Positions 16,970 through 25,686 of a stretch of DNA of 64,000 nt are shown here, one piece after another. The DNA lies in NCBI RefSeq assembly GCF_030811685.1, contig NZ_JAUSRF010000021.1, positions 1 to 64,000 of the forward strand, in the 5' to 3' direction. The translations under genes were made by a program, and so were the position numbers. The DNA comes from Neorhizobium huautlense. GTDB lineage: Bacteria; Pseudomonadota; Alphaproteobacteria; Rhizobiales; Rhizobiaceae. The notes beneath the pieces are model-generated. The model was given only the letters and a program-made list of their open reading frames with translations. It had not been told where the DNA came from and made no database searches. Positions within the stretch are counted from its first letter, which is position 1. Each line of letters starts with the position of its first letter.

Positions 16970-17044
16970 AGAATCCGCAGTCGGAATGCCGTTGATGGCA
17001 TCGAGCAGATTGCTCCTGCGGAGAGTGAGCGAAGGACGAAAGAC

Positions 17045-18751
17045 ATGGACAGCAAGATTTCCGCATCCAACAAGGGCATGCAGTCGGCAGGCGTAAAATA
17101 CCGCCCGTATCCGGCCATCAACATTCCTGATCGCACATGGCCCTCGAAGGCGATTGAGAAGGCTCCGATCTGGTGTTCCGTCGATCTGCGCGACGGCAAC
17201 CAGTCGCTGGTCAACCCGATGGGCCATGACCGCAAGGCACGCATGTTCAAGCTGTTGCTGGACATGGGCTTCAAGGAAATCGAGATCGGTTTCCCATCTG
17301 CCTCGCAGACCGATTTCGACTTTGCCCGCTGGTGCGTGGAAGAGGGCGGTGTGCCGGAAGATGTGTCCCTGCAGGTGCTGGTGCAGTGCCGTCCGGAACT
17401 GATCACTCGCACGTTCGAATCGCTGGAAGGTGCGCACAAGCCGATCATCCATTTCTACAACTCCACGTCAGAATTGCAGCGTCGCGTGGTGTTCGCGAAG
17501 GATGTCGGCGGCATCAAGCAGATCGCTGTCGATGCAGCCAAGATGATCACCGACATGGCTGCCAAGGCCGGTGGCGGTTACCGTTTCGAATATTCGCCGG
17601 AAAGCTTTACCGGTACAGAGCTGGAAGTCGCTCTGGAGATCTGCAACGCGGTCATCGCTGAAGTGAAGCCGACGGCCGATAACAAGCTGATCCTCAACCT
17701 GCCGTCCACCGTCGAAATGGCGACGCCCAACATCTATGCCGACCAGATCGAATGGATGTGCCGCAATATCGACAACCGCGAAAACGTCATCATCTCGGTG
17801 CATCCGCACAATGACCGTGGCACGGGCATTGCCGCGACCGAACTGGCATTGATGGCCGGCGCCGACCGTGTCGAAGGCACGCTGTTCGGCAATGGCGAGC
17901 GCACCGGCAATGTCGACGTCGTGACACTCGCCTTGAACATGTTCACGCAAGGCATTGATCCGGAACTGGATTGCTCCGACATCGAACGTATCAAGGACGT
18001 CTACGAATATTCTAATGAAATGGTCATTCCGGAACGTCACCCTTACGTCGGGGAACTGGTCTATACCGCCTTTTCCGGCTCGCACCAGGATGCCATCAAC
18101 AAGGGCATGAAGGCCATCAAGGTTGCCAACCATCCGGTCTGGGAAGTGCCTTACCTGCCGATCGATCCGCAGGATGTCGGCCGCTCCTATGAGGCGATCA
18201 TCCGCATCAACTCGCAGTCGGGCAAGGGCGGTATCGCCTACATTCTGCAACAGGATTACGGCATCAACCTGCCGCGCAATCTGCAGGTGGAGTTCCGCGA
18301 GGAAATCCAGCGCATCACCGACGAAGAGGGCAAGGAGCTTTCTTCCAAGCGCATCTATGAGCGGTTCATCGAGCGTTATGTCGAGCAGCCTGAAGGTCGC
18401 CTGAAATTCATCGATCACCAGACCTTTCCGGCCGGTCTCGAGCACAAGGGCGTGCGCGTCGTTTCCGCCGAGATCACCGATAATGGCGTGGTGAAGACGA
18501 TCGAGGGCAAGGGCACCGGTCCGATCGACGGCTTCATCAACGCGCTGTCCAACTATCTCGGCATCGAGCTGTCGGTGAACGACTATTCCGAACATTCGCT
18601 GCAGCACGGTTCGAACGCATCGGCCATCGCTTATGTGGACATGCAGCATCCGGGCGGAAAGCTGTTCGGTGCCGGCGTGAACACAAACATTGTCGCGGCA
18701 TCGCTAGAAGCGATCGTTTCGGCGGCCAACCGGGTGATTGCCCAGCGCTGA
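17045..18751 (+). CDS. leuA: 2-isopropylmalate synthase (long form)
   Basis: A 568-aa enzyme condensing acetyl-CoA with 2-oxoisovalerate, the first committed step of Leu synthesis. The HMGL-like TIM barrel starts with CSVDLRDGNQSL (near 44-55) and has the metal-binding HPHNDRGTG. The C-terminal LeuA regulatory domain (from about 430) should bind Leu for feedback inhibition. Length and N-terminal segment (YRPYPAINIPDRTWP) match the long form. The Shine-Dalgarno is AAGGA 10 nt before the ATG. Expression is probably controlled through the upstream Leu-rich leader. Confidence 0.97.
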   Translation: MDSKISASNKGMQSAGVKYRPYPAINIPDRTWPSKAIEKAPIWCSVDLRDGNQSLVNPMGHDRKARMFKLLLDMGFKEIEIGFPSASQTDFDFARWCVEEGGVPEDVSLQVLVQCRPELITRTFESLEGAHKPIIHFYNSTSELQRRVVFAKDVGGIKQIAVDAAKMITDMAAKAGGGYRFEYSPESFTGTELEVALEICNAVIAEVKPTADNKLILNLPSTVEMATPNIYADQIEWMCRNIDNRENVIISVHPHNDRGTGIAATELALMAGADRVEGTLFGNGERTGNVDVVTLALNMFTQGIDPELDCSDIERIKDVYEYSNEMVIPERHPYVGELVYTAFSGSHQDAINKGMKAIKVANHPVWEVPYLPIDPQDVGRSYEAIIRINSQSGKGGIAYILQQDYGINLPRNLQVEFREEIQRITDEEGKELSSKRIYERFIERYVEQPEGRLKFIDHQTFPAGLEHKGVRVVSAEITDNGVVKTIEGKGTGPIDGFINALSNYLGIELSVNDYSEHSLQHGSNASAIAYVDMQHPGGKLFGAGVNTNIVAASLEAIVSAANRVIAQR

Positions 18752-18774
18752 TCGTTGTCAGGAAGATTGAAACC

Positions 18775-18806
18775 AAAACGGCCCGGAATCACTTCCGGGC
18801 CGTTTT
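18775..18806. terminator. bidirectional terminator between leuA and the anti-sigma gene
   Basis: A perfect 14-bp stem, AAAACGGCCCGGAA/TTCCGGGCCGTTTT with loop TCAC, has A- and T-rich ends that serve both convergent genes. Confidence 0.9.
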
Positions 18807-18824
18807 GTTTGAATATTGCAAATG

Positions 18825-19655
18825 TCAGATCTGGCCTGCCACCTTTGCGGCGATGGCATCGAGGGCCGGATCGGCCGATGGACCGGTGACGACATAATCC
18901 GTCTGGTCGCGATGCCATGCAATCAGGCCGATATCGTCGCGGATCTGTTCGGCCATGTTCTGTTCGTTGCCGATGAGGTTGCGGCCGAAGCAGATGGATA
19001 TGACATTGCCGTCCTCGTCGCGGTAGACGAGTTGTCCGACGGGCCGTCCGGCTGCGGAAAACAGGCGCCCGCCGAGAAAATCCAGCTTGTCGGCGCTCAG
19101 ATCCGGTACGCGGAAGGAGACACCGGTATTGGCCATCAACCAGTCGACCAGATGCGGGCTGTCGGACGCCGGCACTTCGACGAGGTGATCCGTCTGGCGT
19201 GAAAAGACCCGGTGATGGGTGGCAATGTCTTCCAGCCAGCCGCTGGTGACGGGCATGGCAAGCTGGGCAAAGGTTTCCATCTGCGGCCGGCTGCCGATCA
19301 TGTAGCCGATGCCGCCGGCGGCCAGCACGAGCAAGGCGCAGGCCGCGTATGCCTGACGCTGTGTCGGCTTGAATTGAAAAGCGGGGCGCTGCGCCTGCGG
19401 CAGGCGCACGGCCTTGCGTGGCGGCGTCGCGGTCTTGATATTGCGCACCAGCGTCAGCGGCACCGGCTCGCGCAGAACTTCGGCAAAAGCGTGCATGCCG
19501 AAATCCGTTCCCCGCCGCATGTCGTCCTGCTCGGCCCGCAATTGCGGGTCAGTGGCCAGGCGTGCGTCGAGTTCGGCCTGTTCTGCCTCGCCGAGTTCAC
19601 CATCCAGTGCGGAAGAGAGGTGTGTGTCCAGAGCTGCGTCGCGCTTATGCGGCAT
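18825..19655 (-). CDS. membrane anti-sigma factor-like protein
   Basis: A 276-aa protein with a cytoplasmic N-terminal domain (about 1-95), one transmembrane helix (about 102-121, AYAACALLVLAAGGIGYMIG) and a periplasmic C-terminal domain. The N-terminus (LSSALDGELGEAEQAELDAR) resembles zinc-free anti-sigma domains (a zinc-binding HxxxCxxC is absent). It starts 3 nt after the stop of the sigma-like gene, so translation is coupled. It probably holds that sigma factor at the membrane until a periplasmic signal appears. Signal unknown. Confidence 0.8.
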   Translation of the reverse strand: MPHKRDAALDTHLSSALDGELGEAEQAELDARLATDPQLRAEQDDMRRGTDFGMHAFAEVLREPVPLTLVRNIKTATPPRKAVRLPQAQRPAFQFKPTQRQAYAACALLVLAAGGIGYMIGSRPQMETFAQLAMPVTSGWLEDIATHHRVFSRQTDHLVEVPASDSPHLVDWLMANTGVSFRVPDLSADKLDFLGGRLFSAAGRPVGQLVYRDEDGNVISICFGRNLIGNEQNMAEQIRDDIGLIAWHRDQTDYVVTGPSADPALDAIAAKVAGQI

Positions 19656-19658
19656 TGA

Positions 19659-20114
19659 TCAGGCTCTCCGCTCGGCGTTGTCGACGGTCAGGCCGGCAAA
19701 ATGCTGACGCGCGAGAAGCATGTTGGCGGCAACGGTTTCCGTATCTACCGCGAGAACCTCGGCGGCCTGAGCGTGGCTGTGTTCTTCCACGGCAACGAGC
19801 AGAAAGCTCGCCGCCGCCATGGCCGGAAGGCTGAGAATGCTCTGATGCTGCGCGAAGCCGTTTGCCTGCGCGTCCTCGCCACGGAACGTATTCTTTTTCG
19901 AGTCTTCGCCCCACGCAGTGCGAATGAGCGAAAACACCCAGCTTTCCAACCGGGTTTCCTGTGCGAATTGCGGTGCATTCAGCACCGCGCGGGCACAGGC
20001 CCGACGCACCAGTTCATCGACCGCAGCGGGCTGCCCGCAATAGGCCAGCGCAAAACGGCGCAGCCGTGGCAGGAGCGTTACGAGATCGCGTCTGATGTCT
20101 GTCGGGTCAGTCAT
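19659..20114 (-). CDS. ECF-type sigma factor, degenerate region 4
   Basis: About 151 aa from the ATG at 20114 (an ATG at 20129 is also in frame; neither has a strong Shine-Dalgarno). Region 2 is recognisable in LVTLLPRLRRFALAYCG and RLESWVFSLIRTAW. Region 4 is still aligned (LPAMAAASFLLVAVEEHSHA to ETVAANMLLARQ), but the recognition helix lacks the usual basic SRLxRAR residues. It is shorter than most ECF factors. It forms a two-gene operon with the anti-sigma factor. Target promoters are unknown, and DNA binding may be altered. Confidence 0.75.
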   Translation of the reverse strand: MTDPTDIRRDLVTLLPRLRRFALAYCGQPAAVDELVRRACARAVLNAPQFAQETRLESWVFSLIRTAWGEDSKKNTFRGEDAQANGFAQHQSILSLPAMAAASFLLVAVEEHSHAQAAEVLAVDTETVAANMLLARQHFAGLTVDNAERRA

Positions 20115-20218
20115 GTCCGTCCGATGCATTGAGAGGGTGGTCTGGCATGGGAATGGGGAGAATTTGCGATATCAGAACATTTAAGGCTTTCGCCAAGCTG
20201 TAATATGGCGCCAGCCGG

Positions 20219-21190
20219 TCATGTGGATAACTGCGGCACCACTTCCGGCAACGGCATTGTCGGTGTCTGGCGCGGGTCATGGCCATAGAACAGTCTGGTG
20301 TGATCGAGCCCGATTGCGTCTGCGGCTTCGGTTAGCCCGTGACGTTCGCAAATCAGGTTCCATGCACCGGGCTCGCCGGTCAGCGTGAAAAGATTGTAGG
20401 CCGCGCGCGGCTTGTGTCCGCCCGGACCTTGTGAGGCCGATGCAATGCCGACGACCGGGATCTGCCCGCCGCTGTGGGTTTTCAGGAAATGGACGGTGTC
20501 GAGATGGGTGTGACCGTGCAGGATCAGTTCGGCACCGCCCATTGACATGGCCGCGTTGAAGCGGCGGATGCCGATCATCCGCTTGTGGCGCGCGGCGGCA
20601 CCTCTGATGGGCGGATGATGAATAAGGACGACGCGAAAAAGACCTTCTTCACCGGCTTTTTTCAGGAGTTCGACGGTTTCACGCGCTTGTCGTGAGCTGA
20701 AAAAACCGGTGGCGGAAAAGGGTGGTGTCGCCAGCGAGGTTGAACAGCCGATGATCGCGATCGGTCCGCGACGGCGGTAGGTCGGAAAAACGTGGTCGTC
20801 GTCCGGCCAGTCCTTCGGGCTGTCGTCGCCGGCGATGAACGGGTACCAGCGCTTGACCGATTTGTCGTGCGCGCCGGGCACATAGGCATCGTGATTGCCG
20901 GGAACAACGGTGGTTGCCAGCGGTTCGCCAACGCTTTCCAGCCATTCTCCCGCCAAGCGGATTTCGATATCGGTCGCAAGGTTGACGAGATCGCCGGTGA
21001 TCATCAGGTGGTCCGGGTGGTGATCTCTGATGTCGCTGAGCAGCAGATCCAGCGTGTTGACAAGCAGATGCTTGCGCCGGTTGCGGTGCCAGTTGATGAA
21101 GCCGGTTATCCGCTTGGAAAACAGCTCGCGCAAGGTTAACTGCGGAAGTGGGCCGAGGTGGATGTCGGAAATATGCGCGAACCTGTACAT
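20219..21190 (-). CDS. metallophosphoesterase (calcineurin-like)
   Basis: A 323-aa phosphoesterase with all five metal motifs: HISDIHLG at the N-terminus, MITGDLVN, VVPGNHDA, LIHHPP and LHGHTHLD. This set binds two metal ions in Mn/Fe-dependent phosphodiesterases and related enzymes. The start at 21190 (MYRFAHISD) is chosen because it places the first motif at residue 6. The open frame runs 93 codons further, antisense to the Nudix gene, and is rejected. Substrate unknown. It diverges from the Nudix gene with 42 nt between starts. Confidence 0.9.
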   Translation of the reverse strand: MYRFAHISDIHLGPLPQLTLRELFSKRITGFINWHRNRRKHLLVNTLDLLLSDIRDHHPDHLMITGDLVNLATDIEIRLAGEWLESVGEPLATTVVPGNHDAYVPGAHDKSVKRWYPFIAGDDSPKDWPDDDHVFPTYRRRGPIAIIGCSTSLATPPFSATGFFSSRQARETVELLKKAGEEGLFRVVLIHHPPIRGAAARHKRMIGIRRFNAAMSMGGAELILHGHTHLDTVHFLKTHSGGQIPVVGIASASQGPGGHKPRAAYNLFTLTGEPGAWNLICERHGLTEAADAIGLDHTRLFYGHDPRQTPTMPLPEVVPQLST

Positions 21191-21232
21191 GGGGTCATGA
21201 CATAGGGCTGTCTGGCCCAAGGAGCAAGCTTG

Positions 21233-21721
21233 ATGAGTGACGAAGGCGTCCCGGAAATTTCCCGTAAAAGCACGCGAATGATGGTGTGGTTGCTGCACCG
21301 TTATTTCCTGCTGACCCGCAGCATGACGCTTGGCGTGCGGGCGGCGTGTTTCGATGATGAGGGGCGGATATTCCTGGTGCGCCATACCTATGTGCCGGGC
21401 TGGTATCTTCCAGGTGGTGGTGTCGAGCGTGGCGAAACAGTGCAGGCGGCGCTTGCGAAGGAATTGCACGAAGAAGGGAACCTGGAAATTCTTGGGAAGC
21501 CACAGCTTTTTTCAAGCTATTTCAATCGTAATGCCAGCAAGCGCGATCATGTTCTTTTGTATCGCGTGAATGTCAAGCAGACTTCTGTGCGTTTACCTGA
21601 CAAGGAGATCGCGGAGAGCGGTTTTTACTCTCTCGACGCTTTGCCGGAAGGGATCACCAAGTCAACCTTGAAGCGTTTGAAAGAATTATCCGGCAAAATA
21701 GAAGTTGAAGACTACTGGTAG
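21233..21721 (+). CDS. Nudix hydrolase
   Basis: A 162-aa protein with a Nudix box in GGGVERGETVQAALAKEL then HEEGNL, near residues 66-88. This is the G-x5-E-x7-xE-U-x-EE-x-G-U pattern, with Lys in place of the usual Arg before the first catalytic Glu. The ATG follows AAGGAG by 8 nt. Such enzymes split nucleoside diphosphates linked to another group, but the substrate is not deducible. A hydrophobic N-terminal stretch (MMVWLLHRYFLLT) is typical of this Agrobacterium/Rhizobium subgroup. Confidence 0.87.
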   Translation: MSDEGVPEISRKSTRMMVWLLHRYFLLTRSMTLGVRAACFDDEGRIFLVRHTYVPGWYLPGGGVERGETVQAALAKELHEEGNLEILGKPQLFSSYFNRNASKRDHVLLYRVNVKQTSVRLPDKEIAESGFYSLDALPEGITKSTLKRLKELSGKIEVEDYW

Positions 21722-21810
21722 GATACTTAAGTCGATACATATTCAGCTAGCGGTTGCTTGCAACTGTAGGTGTCATTGATCATCATGTCCTAATAAGCGG
21801 GGAGCTGGAC

Positions 21811-21969
21811 ATGACCAAAATCGAGATGGCGATCGACCACCTGATGGCGACGCACAAGCTGGCAGTGCAGGAGCACGAGGTGATGCTGGCCTATTTCATC
21901 GGCCTTGCATTGGAAGAAGCGAGAGAGGAGCTGGCGCGCCGCCGCAGGACGCGCGTCGCGCTCAACTGA
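21811..21969 (+). CDS. small conserved-looking hypothetical protein
   Basis: A 52-aa ORF from the ATG at 21811, preceded by GGGGAG 6 nt upstream. The sequence MTKIEMAIDHLMATHKLAVQ looks like an amphipathic helical protein with a basic tail (ARRRRTR). No domain is recognised. The strong Shine-Dalgarno and coding-like third-position GC support expression. Confidence 0.6.
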   Translation: MTKIEMAIDHLMATHKLAVQEHEVMLAYFIGLALEEAREELARRRRTRVALN

Positions 21970-21998
21970 GCAAAATCCCGCTGCCCGGTTCGGTGCCT

Positions 21999-22988
21999 CT
22001 ATCTGGTCCCCACTACACTTTCGCGTGTGTGGGGCAGGGAGAGGTCCATGGCAGGACCTGCCGGCACGATGCCGGTCGGGTTGATCGTCTTGTGGCTGCG
22101 GTAATAGTGGCCCTTGATGTGCTCCATGTTCACCGTATCGGCGATGCCCGGCTGCTGGTAGAGATCGCGCAGGTACCCTAAGAGATTGGGGTAATCGGCG
22201 ATGCGGCGGATATTGCACTTGAAATGGCCGACATAGACCGGATCGAATCGCACAAGGGTGGTGAACAGCCGCCAGTCGGCTTCCGTTGTCTTGTCCCCGA
22301 ACAGGTAGCGGCTTGAAGACAGCCGCTCTTCCAGCATGTCCAGCGTTTCGAACAGTTTGACGACGGCCTCTTCATAGGCGTCCTGCGTGGTGGCGAAACC
22401 GGCGCGATAAACGCCGTTGTTGACGGTGGTGTAAATGACCGCGTTCAGGGCATCGATCTCTTCGCGCAGGCCTTGCGGATAAAAATCCTCCGTCGAGCCG
22501 GTCAGGCCGTCGAAGGCGGTGTTGAACATGCGGATGATTTCCGCGCTTTCATTGGAGACGATGGTCTGCTGCTGCTTGTCCCACAGGACGGGCACCGTGA
22601 CGCGGCCGGAATAGTTCGGATCGGCCTTCAGATAGATCTGGTAGAGATAATCGAGGCCAAAGAGATCGTCGCCGGTGGCGCCTGCCGGCTTTTTGAACTC
22701 CCAGCCGTTTTCCAGCATCAGATAATCCACGACCGACACGGAGATCAGGTCCTCGAGTTTCTTCAGCTTGCGAAAAATCAGCGTGCGGTGCGCCCAGGGG
22801 CAGGCCAGCGACACATAGAGGTGGTAACGTCCGGCCTCGGCCTTGAAGCCGGCCTGGCCCGTGGGGCCGGCAGATCCATTCGATGTCAGCCAGTTGCGGA
22901 ACTGGGATTGCGACCGTTCGAACCGGCCCTTGGTCGCCTTGGTATCGTACCACACGTCCTGCCACTTGCCGTCGACGAGCATGCCCAT
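21999..22988 (-). CDS. glutathionyl-hydroquinone reductase (YqjG/ECM4 type)
   Basis: A 329-aa Xi-class glutathione transferase-like enzyme. The catalytic Cys63 sits in SLACPWAHRTL, the family hallmark. VTVPVLWDKQQQTIVSNESA binds glutathione, and the C-terminal helical domain ends in the usual HYY-type segment (HIKGHYYRSHKTINP). The family reduces glutathionyl-hydroquinones to hydroquinones in quinone detoxification. The ATG at 22988 has AAGGA upstream; a longer frame to 23192 lacks one and is rejected. Confidence 0.93.
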   Translation of the reverse strand: MGMLVDGKWQDVWYDTKATKGRFERSQSQFRNWLTSNGSAGPTGQAGFKAEAGRYHLYVSLACPWAHRTLIFRKLKKLEDLISVSVVDYLMLENGWEFKKPAGATGDDLFGLDYLYQIYLKADPNYSGRVTVPVLWDKQQQTIVSNESAEIIRMFNTAFDGLTGSTEDFYPQGLREEIDALNAVIYTTVNNGVYRAGFATTQDAYEEAVVKLFETLDMLEERLSSSRYLFGDKTTEADWRLFTTLVRFDPVYVGHFKCNIRRIADYPNLLGYLRDLYQQPGIADTVNMEHIKGHYYRSHKTINPTGIVPAGPAMDLSLPHTRESVVGTR

Positions 22989-23247
22989 GATGAAATCCTT
23001 GTGTGTCCTTTTGGTGTAGATACGACAACAGCCAGGAATATCGAGGCATGAAATTGCGAACGCTGTGTTTTTAGATTGGACGGGCGAAAAAAATCCTGCT
23101 ACCCGGCTTTTCATAATTTTTCGGAAACCACACTTCATGACCCAAGCCAGAGCCCTGCGACGACGCTGATCCTCCGACAAGACGCTTATCAAGCGTCAAC
23201 GAGATCACTTGTCCTGTCCGCTCTTTTTTCTACGGCTTCGGTTCATC

Positions 23248-23763
23248 ATGGCTCCGCAACTCCTCGCAAAGCACGACCTCGTTTACCTCACGGAAGACGC
23301 ATCTCATGACGACGTCATCGAACTGATAAATGCCGAGGCTTTTGGGCCCGGCCGGTTCGTCAAGGCGGCGGCACGTATCCGCGAGCAGGGGCCGCATGAC
23401 CGGTCGCTGTCCTTCGTCTGCACCGATTATGGTGAAACCATCGGTTCGGTGCGGATGACGCCGGTTCTGGCCGGGGCTGTGAAGGCGCATATGCTTGGGC
23501 CCTTGGCCGTGCGGCCTTCCCACAAGAACATGGGCATCGGCCGGGAACTGGTGCGCATCGCCATTGAGGCGGCGCGGCGCAAGGGGTCTGAAGGTGTGAT
23601 CCTTGTCGGTGATCCGCCCTATTATATGCCGCTCGGCTTCGAGAAAGTGCCTTGTGGCGCGCTGGAATTCCCAGGTCCCGTCGATCCCGGTCGCGTGTTG
23701 ATCGTGCCGATGGCATCTGATCTCACCGAACGGTTACACGGCAAAATCGGCTGGCGCCCGTAA
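23248..23763 (+). CDS. GNAT-family N-acetyltransferase
   Basis: A 171-aa protein from the ATG at 23248 (a TTG at 23209 is in frame but less likely). The acetyl-CoA loop is LAVRPSHKNMGIGRELVRIA, then EGVILVGDPPYYMPLGFE, which resembles the YhbS-like subgroup. Substrate unknown. It is followed after 80 nt by an MFS gene on the same strand. Confidence 0.85.
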   Translation: MAPQLLAKHDLVYLTEDASHDDVIELINAEAFGPGRFVKAAARIREQGPHDRSLSFVCTDYGETIGSVRMTPVLAGAVKAHMLGPLAVRPSHKNMGIGRELVRIAIEAARRKGSEGVILVGDPPYYMPLGFEKVPCGALEFPGPVDPGRVLIVPMASDLTERLHGKIGWRP

Positions 23764-23785
23764 ATCAAACCCTCTAAATCTTGCC

Positions 23786-23826
23786 GCGCATCACGTCGGG
23801 CGAAACGTCGCCGACGGATAATGCGC
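23786..23826 (+). promoter_or_regulatory. nested hairpin in the MFS leader
   Basis: An outer stem GCGCAT/ATGCGC (23786-23791/23821-23826) encloses CGTCGGgCG/CGCCGACG (23794-23802/23809-23816). It ends just before the GGAGGGG Shine-Dalgarno of the MFS gene. It could influence ribosome access, or it may be a transcript end of the GNAT gene, although no T-run follows. Confidence 0.4.
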
Positions 23827-23843
23827 GCCGGAGGGGCTTTGGA

Positions 23844-25154
23844 ATGACGGGAATTTCCATCGATGCGGCTTTGGATCGGGCAGGGACGGGGGCCTATCAG
23901 CGCCGCCTGCTCGGAATTTTTGGCCTCGTGTGGACAGCCGATGCCATGCAGGTTCTGGCGGTCGGTTTTACCGCCGCCTCGATTGCCAAGAGTTTTGGCC
24001 TGACGGTGCCGCAGGCCTTGCAGGCCGGCACTCTGTTCTTTCTCGGCATGCTGATCGGCGCTGCCGTCTGCGGCAAGCTGGCGGATCGTTACGGCCGCCG
24101 TCGTGTGCTGATCTTCACCGTCTGCTGTGACGCTCTGTTCGGCACGCTTGCCGTGTTTTCTCCCGATTTCACCAGCCTCGTCGTTTTGCGTTTCCTCACC
24201 GGTTTTGCCGTTGGTGGTACGCTTCCCGTCGATTACGCCATGATGGCGGAATTCTTGCCGGCGAAAAACCGCGGGCGCTGGTTGGTCATGCTCGAAGGTT
24301 TCTGGGCTATCGGTACGCTGATCGTGGCGCTGACGGCATGGGCCGTAAGCCTTGCCGGTCTGGAAGACGGCTGGCGCTACATTCTTGCCATCAACGCGGT
24401 GCCGGCGATCATCGGCATCGGCTTGCGTTTTCTCGTGCCGGAATCGCCGCTCTATCTTCTGCGCAGCGGGCGCGGGGAGGAGGCAAAAACCGTTCTCAAC
24501 CAGATCCTGTCCGGCAATGGCAAGCCGCCGCTTGGGCCGGAACTCACCATTGTCAGTCCGCCACCGGTCAAGAACATCGGTCTGTTTTCGCCAAAACTGC
24601 GCCAGCGCAGCATCATGATGCTGGCGATCTGGTTCCTCGTGTCGATTTCCTATTACGGCGTCTTCACCTGGATGCCGCCGAAACTGGCGGCGGACGGATT
24701 TGGTTTTGTGCGCGGTTACGGCTTTCTGGTCCTGGTCGCGCTGGCCCAATTGCCGGGTTATGCGCTGGCCGCTTACGGTGTCGAGGCATGGGGAAGGCGG
24801 CCGACGCTGGTGGCCTTCTGCCTGCTTTCGGCGCTGGGCTGCCTTTTGTTCGTGGTCGGTAGTGGCATCATGATCGGAGCCGCGTTGCTGCTAATGAGCT
24901 TTGCGCTGCTCGGGACCTGGGGTGCGCTTTACGCCTACACGCCGGAACTTTATCCGACCGCATCGCGTGCCACCGGCATGGGGGCGGCGGGCGCGATGGC
25001 AAGGCTCGGAGGTCTTCTGGCGCCGTCGCTGATGGCGCTGGTGATTTCCGATGGGCTTGTGCTGGCGATCGGCATATTTGCCGGTCTGCTGGTGGTGGCC
25101 GCGGCTGCGGCGCTGATGATCGATGCCGAAACCAAGGATCTTTCGCTGACCTGA
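23844..25154 (+). CDS. MFS transporter, sugar/metabolite:H+ symporter type
   Basis: A 436-aa, 12-helix inner-membrane permease. The loop 2-3 motif ADRYGRRRVLIF and the loop 8-9 counterpart around EAWGRRPTLVAF are typical of the metabolite:H+ symporter/SV2-like branch. The ATG at 23844 follows GGAGGGG; a longer frame would read through the leader hairpin. Substrate is unknown; relatives carry niacin, aromatic acids or dicarboxylates. Confidence 0.88.
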   Translation: MTGISIDAALDRAGTGAYQRRLLGIFGLVWTADAMQVLAVGFTAASIAKSFGLTVPQALQAGTLFFLGMLIGAAVCGKLADRYGRRRVLIFTVCCDALFGTLAVFSPDFTSLVVLRFLTGFAVGGTLPVDYAMMAEFLPAKNRGRWLVMLEGFWAIGTLIVALTAWAVSLAGLEDGWRYILAINAVPAIIGIGLRFLVPESPLYLLRSGRGEEAKTVLNQILSGNGKPPLGPELTIVSPPPVKNIGLFSPKLRQRSIMMLAIWFLVSISYYGVFTWMPPKLAADGFGFVRGYGFLVLVALAQLPGYALAAYGVEAWGRRPTLVAFCLLSALGCLLFVVGSGIMIGAALLLMSFALLGTWGALYAYTPELYPTASRATGMGAAGAMARLGGLLAPSLMALVISDGLVLAIGIFAGLLVVAAAAALMIDAETKDLSLT

Positions 25155-25174
25155 TGTGATCCGTCAGTTGGGCG

Positions 25175-25594
25175 TCAGAGCGTTTTCGACAGCCATGTCA
25201 GCCCGTTGCCGGCACTGAACGGGCCGACACCGCCGGCGATTTCATAGCCGTATTTCCGATAGGCGGCCACGGCGTCGGGGTTCATGCTGTCGATATAGGC
25301 GCCGGTGCAGCCGCGCGCCTTGGCTTCGGCTTCTGCCTTGGAAAGCAGTTTCCCGGCCAGACCCTGACCGCGCAGGTGTTCGGGGATGAACAGCATCTGC
25401 GTGTAAAGCCAGCCGCGGCCGGTTTTGCCGATCAGCCCGCCTTCGATCTTCCCATCTGCATCACGCAGAAAAATGCCGATATTGGTGAATTCCGGCTGGC
25501 CGAAACGGGCGACATTGTAGGCGACGAGGCTGTCATGGATGAGTTTTTCATCCTCAGGCGCCCACGTGTCGGAAATTGTCAGTTCGTGGTCCAC
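25175..25594 (-). CDS. GNAT-family N-acetyltransferase
   Basis: A 139-aa protein from a GTG at 25594 with GGGGAGAA upstream; the longer frame to 25708 has no ribosome site. The acetyl-CoA loop is FIPEHLRGQGLAGKLLSKAE, followed by GCTGAYIDSMNPDAVAAYRK. It resembles small GNATs with a SMNP motif, function unknown. It is convergent with the MFS gene. Confidence 0.83.
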   Translation of the reverse strand: MDHELTISDTWAPEDEKLIHDSLVAYNVARFGQPEFTNIGIFLRDADGKIEGGLIGKTGRGWLYTQMLFIPEHLRGQGLAGKLLSKAEAEAKARGCTGAYIDSMNPDAVAAYRKYGYEIAGGVGPFSAGNGLTWLSKTL

Positions 25595-25686
25595 GCTGTT
25601 CTCCCCATCGCATCTTTGCCATCGGCGATACCAGAGCGTTGGGGCAGGCGTAAAGTGCCCGCCGTTATGGCGGACATTGCGTCGGG

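Noticed and set aside
17468..18649. Long open frame antisense to leuA
   Set aside because: It is a GC-rich mirror frame of a clearly recognised enzyme, with no ribosome site or domain.
21191..21469. N-terminal extension of the metallophosphoesterase
   Set aside because: It runs antisense through the Nudix gene and has no conserved motif; the first metal motif follows the ATG at 21190.
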